From Ctena decussata (taxonomy: Eukaryota; Mollusca; Bivalvia; Lucinida; Lucinidae), in the NCBI GenBank assembly GCA_963989385.1, contig OZ022503.1:70158123-70222122 (forward strand): a stretch of DNA of 64,000 nucleotides. The letters are read 5' to 3'. Shown here in pieces: positions 57,250-64,000 of this stretch. How positions within the stretch are numbered: the first letter of the stretch is position 1; every line of letters starts with the position of its first letter. The position numbers were made by a program, and so were the translations under genes. Under the pieces are notes generated by a model. The model saw only the letters and a list, made by a program, of their open reading frames with translations, was not told where the DNA came from and made no database searches.

Positions 57250-58550
57250 TAAAAAAAATAAGTTCAAAGAAGCAATAAAGAATATGTTTCCATTCACCCT
57301 CTAAGAAACAAAACTAACATTAATTTAGCAAATATTAGCAATAACAATGCAAACGCACACATCTGACACAGTGTGTCTGCTTGTCTCTGGCAAACCTGGC
57401 CTTATATATTGCAATATATTGAAGAAACGTCCAATAAGTATGCATTATAATTTTATTTATCTTTGTTTTTGTCTTACTAGTTTGACGTGTCCACGAGCTT
57501 TTGATAAAACGAATGTCTGAAACACTCAATATCTCTGAAAAGATAACTGGAAGAACTGACACTGTGTAACGGGTAAAAAGTAAAGGTCAAAAGGACAAGC
57601 AACGTTCATGAGGTTAAATTCTTAAAAGCAGAACGACGAATCACGACTTACCTGCGACTGTAAAACAATCTATCAGGAAGAAATATGCTAAAAATAATTT
57701 TGTTTTTTGATTGTCCTTGATTCTTGAAAAACAAAACAACCAAAGTTAGGTATCAAGAAAGCGTAAACAGGCATTTCGCTACAATATAGGGACTATTGAA
57801 CATCCTAGCTCTGAGTGTTTCGTACAGAAAAAGAAAATGCAACAATTAAAACTAATCGGAAAAGGAACTGCAGCGTAAAGACATAAACAGTGGCATTATC
57901 AGTTTTTGTTTAATACAAAGGCAGGTCCGATTTCAAAGATATGTTGTTAAATAAATAACCAAAACGTTCGAACAAATTTAGCGGTTTTCTAAAATCAGCC
58001 CATCAAACACCATTTCTAAACGTAATAAGCTTTAATGGAAAAGGAAAGATATCTGTTCCAATGGGATTAAATGTTTTACGAGAAAGTGGGAGGACTATTT
58101 AAATCATGATAGCTTTAATATGAAAAATTATAGTACATTCTATATGCAATGATTCTGGCCATCCATCTGGACTTGCTTCCTGACAGTGCCTTGAAAAAAG
58201 AATCTAAACTTGCGGATGCTTCTTTTGGCCTGTAACATATATCGGTGAACTTCGAGGAGTTCTGTGGAACTATTGTAAAAGCTAGTAAACGGTTGTTTCA
58301 AGAGTGTGGAGGTTTATTGTTGCCACATGAGTAAACTATCTCAGTTTCATTTAGTTTGAGATAGTTCTTGAAGGCTTAAGCAAGCAAAGTACCTTGACCG
58401 GCAACATCCACGTAGTATGACTGTTTATGTTCGTACGTGTTATGCAACCAAAGCGTACAATTAAAATATTCTACCTGCAATCTACAGTTCGCATTCATTT
58501 CATTTTAGAAAGATTTAACAGTTTTCATGTCCCTGTATGCATTTCACTAT
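57250..58550. other. RMDN intron, no other feature seen
   Basis: AT-rich intronic sequence between the last two visible exons; no repeat boundary or RNA gene recognised. Confidence 0.45.
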
Positions 58551-58558
58551 CACTAACC

Positions 58559-58757
58559 CTAAAAGCGCCAAAAAAAAGCAGACAATAAACATTACACCTA
58601 CAAAATTTTACCAAACGTTTCTTCCAAGGTACATCATATTGAGAATTCAAAGACCAGAGAGCAAACAACGCAGATCTATATGATGTTGCTCATCATGAGC
58701 CGCATCATCTAGAAATAAACTGTTTGCAATTCAGCTTTTATCATTTTTGGCGCTTTA
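58559..58757. mobile_element. Double-hairpin MITE in the RMDN intron
   Basis: Ends CTAAAAGCGCCAAAAA and TTTTTGGCGCTTTAA are inverted. The inner hairpin 'gttgctcatcatgagccgc' at about 58685 resembles that of the 52.8 kb MITE, as does the terminal 'AGCRCCA' motif, so the two are probably one family. Confidence 0.75.
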
Positions 58758-58759
58758 AA

Positions 58760-60020
58760 TGCTTAATTAGCAAAATTCGATGCAAATGCTTCCTATTAAT
58801 CTTTCATAACGTATTAATATGAAGATTCAAAGAAGATTTAAAAGTACAGTATCTAAAGCTTTCGTTCAGACTGCATACAATACAGCCATGCATTTGAAGA
58901 TCTTGAACATATAAAAGAGGTATGTCTGATCAATAGTATGCAATTCAAACTGTCCCTTAAGGCAAGTAAACAGATTTTGTAATTTGCAAGTTCAGCAGAC
59001 AAATGCATGGCAAATTTAAACGACATGCATTTTTTGGCAAGGAATATGCCAGTAAAGAACGTAATGTTTCGAAATGAATATATTAACCTAAAGTACAAAT
59101 AAACTGAAACCAATATAAAGGGGTGTCAACCTACGTCGTAACAGTGATATCATAAACGTTTTTGTCAGCGGCCATCTTGACGTAAATGAGGTAAATATGT
59201 TTGCATACATTGACACAACCACATATTAAGTTGATGTCGTACCGATAGATGTTTTGGACTCATTATTACCAAAATTAACCACACGATACTTGTTAAATCT
59301 GAAAACACTTCATTACAATGATCTGTACTGATGTTGCTTAAAGCGAGTTTACCGCAGATGTCCAGATCAAAAGTTGTAGTGAAGTGTTTGATAATTACTC
59401 AGTTTTTAAGAGTCATGCCCTAGATCATATCTGCTTGTAAGCACCACGTCTGCTCATTTCTTGTGTTGCGATCTATTATTTACCAATGGGAAATCTTTCC
59501 GTGAATTTCTCCAAAATAGTTGTAGAATGAATAGTTCCGAAATCTACGCAATGACGTAGGTTGTTAGCCCTGATATACGACACTGCACTTTCTTGCAACA
59601 TGTGGGCCTCACTTTCCATTCTACAACATGTTAGTCTCTCTTATTTTGATCCTCTTAGAACAGTTTCTGGTTGATTCTTAAATTATTATACTATGGCTGC
59701 CGGTTAGGTTTGTCTTATGGAGGCATCATGATACGATATTACTGTGCTGACATAGGAATATGTATACTGGAATATATTTCAATTTTTCAGGCAAACAGTA
59801 CTTCTAGCTTGTACAATTTAAGACAATACAAAACAGAAATTAATACATAAGCAGGAAAACATGCTGCCCAGTGGACATGGGACGCTTGACCAACATCGTC
59901 CCAACGTTGATCATACGTCATGTACGTTGCAGCAGCGTTCGGTCGACGATTGCAACATCGTTGTGTGCTCAAAGGATATTTGAAAATCACATAAAAATGC
60001 TTTCGCGAGGCTAACCGTAC
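58760..60020. other. RMDN intron, no other gene
   Basis: Contains a small imperfect repeat with 'ccaacgttgatc' and 'gcaacatcgttgtgtgc' at 59874-59970, related in style to 34878-34955. The minus frame at 58853-59113 has no support. Confidence 0.45.
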
Positions 60021-60135
60021 CTTCCTATCATCAGGTGTTTTTACTGGGAATTCTTTTGTTCGTTGTAGGTATATCAAGGCCATTTTATTATTCTTCATTC
60101 TCAGGTATGTCTTTCCAAGCATCAACAGATTGGTG
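60021..60135 (-). CDS. RMDN: RMDN-family protein (regulator of microtubule dynamics), internal exon
   Basis: On the minus strand an acceptor 'ttttatag' (60137-60136) opens an exon of 115 bases that closes with donor AAG|gtacgg. It encodes TNLLMLGKTYLRMKNNKMAL followed by IYLQRTKEFPVKTPDDRK. The 'LLLGKTYLK..N...A..WL..A...P..T.EDK' pattern matches, from memory, the C-terminal TPR-like helix pair of animal RMDN1/2/3 proteins, which associate with microtubules and, for some members, mitochondria. The exon begins with one base of a split codon and ends in phase 0, fitting the exon at 56948. Upstream exons are not in the window. Which paralogue it is cannot be decided; a pseudogene is unlikely because both splice sites and frame are intact. 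Confidence 0.65.
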
Positions 60136-60260
60136 CTATAAAAATTTGGGTCCGCTGAAAGAAAACAGAAGGTCTCTATGTCAGAATGGTTTTGAACTGA
60201 ATACTATAGCAAAGCAACTCTCAAAAGAAATTATATTTCAGTGTGTCTTACAATGTGAAA

Positions 60261-60629
60261 TACCGTTTACACGATAATTTTCGCGGTGTTCCATTTTTCG
60301 CGGCAATTCGCGGTAAGTTAGAAACCGCGAATATTAAAATCGCGAAATAATTTCATTTTTCTTGCAAAGTAACTTCAATAGACACAGTGTCCATATCTTT
60401 TATTTCTGTTTGCTTCGGTATTTTCTGGTACTTTTCACTTGAGCCAGTCATTTCATTAACCTGTGGCCAAACCGCAGGTTAATGAACGAACTGGCTCAAG
60501 TGAAAAAGAAGCAATTTCGCTTTTCGCGCATGTAAACCGCGAAAATTAAAAATCGAGAAAATTAATGTTTATGTTTTTGACCCTTAACCGCGAAAATTGG
60601 AACCAGCGAAAATTACCACGTATACGGTA
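60261..60629. mobile_element. MITE, TACCGT...TTTTCGCGG termini, with inner hairpin
   Basis: Ends TACCGTTTACACGATAATTTTCGCGG (first 20 shown: TACCGTTTACACGATAATTT) and a complement ending 'ttaccacgtatacggta' are inverted. Several 'ccgcgaaaatt' motifs repeat inside. A strong inner hairpin 'cacttgagccagt' / 'actggctcaagtg' spans 60436-60504. It lies in the intron upstream of the 60021-60135 exon. Confidence 0.75.
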
Positions 60630-60639
60630 CATGAAGGGT

Positions 60640-61855
60640 TTCTGCAAATTTTCAAAAGCAATGCTTCACAGCAGCCGTAAACGCCACTGTTTACAAATGC
60701 CAAGTGTGTCATGTATAGGCCTACTTGGTATTCGCTCATTTCTTATGTTTCCTACACGGAACTAGTAGCCAAAAGACTAATGTGACATAGTACGGAGCAT
60801 GCTTTGAACTTTGAATTCATGATACATGCTTAAAGCCCCTTGCTGAAAATGGCCAGTTGTGACGCACAACTTTCTAGCTAATAGGTGTGAAGTGGTTGTG
60901 CGACTGTGATCATTATTTATAATTACTAAGAGGGCAATTCTTCTCAACATCAAAGAAACTTCCTACATTATGTATACACCAGACATTCAGTAAAACACCA
61001 TCTGCTAATAGCAAAATGTTTTTAAAAAAAATATCGGTTTCAAAGATTCAAATAAATTTTGTTATGTGCTTCTCTAAATATTGCACCCCAGTCTACTAAG
61101 GCACAAATTTTATAAAATGTATCTCAGGTTTCTTAACCCTTCAACATTGGGGTAGGTGGAAGGGCTGAATTAGGTTTTTTCTACGCCTTTCAATATTCTT
61201 TCAATTTTAATTTTGTGGATTTCAACTGATAAATAAAAAAAGGTTAAAAACGTGGACGGAAAATAAAATTTATGCATATTGCAAATTTTAGCTAGAAAGA
61301 TATTAGGTATGGTAAGGCGGATTTTATTTTTATTATTATTATTTTTGGTTATGTTGTTGTTTTTGTTAAACCTTTTTTAAAAAAATGATATGGGATTAAT
61401 GGAAATTGAGTCAGTTTCTATAGCTTTTCAGTTATGTTTACAAAATATTATGCGTGGCCGAATACATGTAGACTGGACTTGAAAATATTCTTGTTCTGAA
61501 GTATGATCGACAGATGACAGATAGACAATGGTCCCTGGATGTACTAGCTCACCTTGCGAGCCTTTGGCTCATTGCGAGCTTAAAATGATTAAACTGTTAG
61601 GACCTCCCACTGCAAAACAATTGTTTCCTAATTTTGAGATTTCACAATTGAATTTTTTTCTGCAAAAAATGCCCCAGCGCCCTTGCAATGGCATTGTTTT
61701 ATATTTGTACAAATAATGTCCATGTCATAGAGATGTGCTGTGTGACATAGTTTATTAATGTCTCATCTAAAAGCAAGGCGAAAATCTGCTGACAGCAGTG
61801 ATGTATATAGGGCCATAACCTATATTTCATGGTTGATTGAACGTAGAAAATAATG
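60640..61855. other. Probable RMDN intron, no other gene
   Basis: Short frames only; no exon with good splice sites matching the RMDN family was found on the minus strand. Confidence 0.4.
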
Positions 61856-61858
61856 ATT

Positions 61859-62092
61859 CACCTATTGCGTTTACTATTTATTTCCTATTTTTTGGATATC
61901 CATTAATCTATTTTTGGATACCCATAATTCGATTTATCGATATCCAACATACAGCATACAGGATATCCATTTTTCGATTTATGGATATCCATAATTCGAT
62001 TAATGGATATCCATAATTCAATTTATCGATATCAAAAGTACAGCAGATTTTCGGATATCCACAAATAGGGAATAAATAGTATAATGGCACCC
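61859..62092. mobile_element. GATATC palindrome-array element, copy B (small)
   Basis: Imperfect copies of 'ttatggatatccataattcg' repeat about seven times. The ends are inverted: 'gcgtttactatttatttcct' at the left and 'agggaataaatagtataatg' then GCACC at the right. The right end resembles the ATAGTAAAACGGTGCC end of copy A at 19551-19567, suggesting one family with different internal palindromes. Confidence 0.65.
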
Positions 62093-62247
62093 AATAAACC
62101 AAAATGATTAATGAATATTCGAAATTTAACTTTTTAAACTAATTCGATTTATGGATTCCATGTTATTCATACTAATTTTTGGATATCTGTAATTCGATTT
62201 TTCAGTGACCATAAATTGAATTTACGAAATCACAAAATCATTATGAA

Positions 62248-62990
62248 CAAGCAAATTCGACGAATTTATGTCCCCCGCCTTGGAAACTATGTCTCCACTG
62301 TATAGACACTTAGTGTTTGAGCTGGAAAAGCGGCTAAGTTAAAAATGTGAAAAAGTAATAAAAAAAATAACGTGAGGATTATATCCAAACCACATGCATA
62401 TCTTCAGACTATGATCAAGACTTCTGTGAAGTTTCGAAGGGATCGGCATAAAACTGTAGGAGGAGTTGCACACACAAGGTACCCACTATCTATTCACTTT
62501 GATAGTAAAAACGCCTAAAATGACTAAGTTCAACTTGTAAAATAATTTGACAAAAAATAAGATGAGGATTATATCCAAACCACATGCATATCGTAAGACC
62601 ATGACCAAAACACCTGTGAAGTTTCAAAGGCATCGGCATAAAACTGTTGGAGGAGTTGCGCACACAAGGTACCCACTATCTAGTCACTTTGATAGTAAAA
62701 ACGCCTAAAAATAGTAAAAACGCCTAAAAATGACTAAGTTCAGCTTATGGAAAAAGTGACAAAAATAATCTCAGGATTATATCCAAACTACATGAATATC
62801 TTCAGACCATGACAAAAACACCTGTAAAGTTTCGAAAGAATCGGCATAAAACTGTAGAAGTTGCGCACACAAGGTACCTACTACTTTAGGGGGACGGAAG
62901 AACGGAAATAAGGACGGAAGGATGGAAGGACGGAATGCCGAAAACTATGTCCCTCTGCTTTTCTTCGAAAAGGCGGGGGATAATATTGCA
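62248..62990. mobile_element. Array-type element, ATGTCCCCCGCC terminus, second copy
   Basis: It matches 49059-50105 from 'aacaagcaaattcgacgaat' through the ACGGAAGGACGG tract and terminal hairpin ending GGCGGGGGATAAT. It has fewer internal units (markers at 62371, 62567 and 62773) and a short 18-base internal duplication of 'aatagtaaaaacgcctaa' near 62700. Confidence 0.8.
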
Positions 62991-63461
62991 TATCTGTAAA
63001 GTGCAAATAAGCTGTGGGTTATTATGCAAAGTGACCACAGCAGGATGTTGATCCCTAAAATGAATTCAGTAGAAGATGTTACTAATATCAGAGATTCAAG
63101 TCACTGGTCAGCGAGCTGCTAATTTGTTTTGAATGTGTAATTTACATCTAAAGAACAGTCTTCTTAAACTGTACCATTATGAAATGGGCCCCAAGTAGCT
63201 GATACAGAAACCATTCAAATTTACATAACTACATTAATTGAATAACAGTAAATCAGTGTTTCATTAAACATTTTTTTGTTATCGGAAACTGGTCACTCCA
63301 AGTGTCTGTAAGGAATCGAATATCTTCATACCATGATTTGGTATGCTATTTTAATGATGCTATTCATGTGTATAGAAAAACTGTATTGAAGTATCTGAAG
63401 TATCCAAATATCTAAATAAATATATCCTTCTGATAGCTGTGTCACAGGGAAATAATGTGTA

Positions 63462-64000
63462 ACTAGAAATGTTTTTGTAGAAAAAAAAACTGATGTCCCC
63501 CCACCAGCCCATTTTCCATCCCCTATAATGAAGTCCTCCTGTGACCTTAAAAATGAGGTCAAGGTCACCAGAATCTAATCAGCTCTTAAGCTAGTCCCAG
63601 TGATGTATTCATGCAAGTTTGGAGAAATTCCTTCTATTGGTTCATGAGATATTATGGGTACAAGAAATTGCCATCTAAGTCCTCCAATGACCTTGAAAAT
63701 GAGGTCAAGGTTGCCAAAATCTAAATCAGCTCTTAAGCTAGTCCCAGTGATGTATCCAAGCAAGTTTGGTGAAATTCCATCCATTGGCTCATGAGATATT
63801 GTGGTAATAGGAAATTGTCATCTCAGTGCTCCAGTAACCTTGAAAATGAGGTCAAGGTCATCAAAATCTAATCAGCTTTTAAACATGTCCCAATGATGTA
63901 TCCATGCAAGTTTGGTGAAATTCTATCCATTGGTTCAGGAGATATAGTGGGTACAAGAAATTCTCATCTAAGTCCTCCAGTAACCTTGAAAGTAAGGTCA
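63462..64000. mobile_element. Array-type element with about 146-bp GGTCAAGG repeats, cut by the window end
   Basis: It starts 'aactagaaatgt', then GATGTCCCCCCACC at about 63492, the same order as at 30311. Units carry 'gaggtcaagg' at 63555, 63701 and 63848 and a diverged start near 63995, so the period is 146-147 bases. The 3' end lies outside the window. Minus frames over it reflect the repeat. Confidence 0.75.

Noticed and set aside
59787..60020. Continuation of the minus-strand frame past the RMDN exon
   Set aside because: A good donor (AAG|gtacgg) at 60020 ends the conserved part, and the residues after it have no family resemblance; the open frame merely reads into the intron.

Overview
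This window looks like nuclear DNA of a metazoan, most probably a bivalve mollusc. It is AT-rich, has no dense gene layout, has one gene split by spliceosomal introns, and is saturated with small DNA transposons, tRNA-derived SINEs and tandem-array elements of the kind seen in clam, oyster and mussel genomes. The species cannot be named from sequence alone. Nearly all short open frames are chance frames or transposon sequence.

Host gene content is low. The one recognisable cellular gene is a regulator-of-microtubule-dynamics (RMDN/FAM82) family member on the minus strand. Two coding exons are visible, 60021-60135 and the terminal exon 56948-57019. They join in phase across a 3.0 kb intron; the remaining upstream exons must lie beyond 64000.

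The centrepiece is a four-level nest at 23230-33532. (1) A Harbinger-like element has 30-bp perfect inverted termini and a TTA target duplication. (2) A Ty3/Gypsy retrotransposon (24013-33410) sits in it, with two 255-bp LTRs that read identically, a GTCAC target duplication, a tRNA-Leu primer site, a polypurine tract and one uninterrupted gag-pol frame with all catalytic residues. (3) A 4.76 kb TTAA-flanked element with long inverted termini is inserted directly after the gag-pol stop codon. (4) Inside that lies an element built of about 161-bp tandem repeats.

Layout: 1-7.4 kb, duplicated segment, hairpins and foldback MITEs; 7.1-10.4 kb, array elements and a long hairpin; 12.3-13.5 kb, SINE and GC-rich hairpin tandem; 14.5-15.6 kb, microsatellites and a rearranged foldback MITE; 16.1-17.7 kb, AACGTT-palindrome element; 18.0-21.1 kb, tandem repeats and a large array of GATATC palindromes; 23.0-33.5 kb, SINE and the nest; 36.1-39.5 kb, a Mutator-like element with about 930-bp inverted termini and a 9-bp target duplication; 40.7-41.0 kb, a SINE with a 9-bp target duplication; 42-56 kb, a dense MITE field with several natural empty sites in paralogous copies; 55-64 kb, the RMDN gene, its intronic MITEs and two more array elements.

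The most unusual features are the GATATC palindrome-array family (copies at 18.6 and 61.9 kb with related ends), the shared C-rich/G-rich terminal signature linking several array elements with unrelated internal repeats, and the fully dated insertion nest. No CRISPR array, rRNA gene, functional tRNA gene or bacterial-type operon was found.
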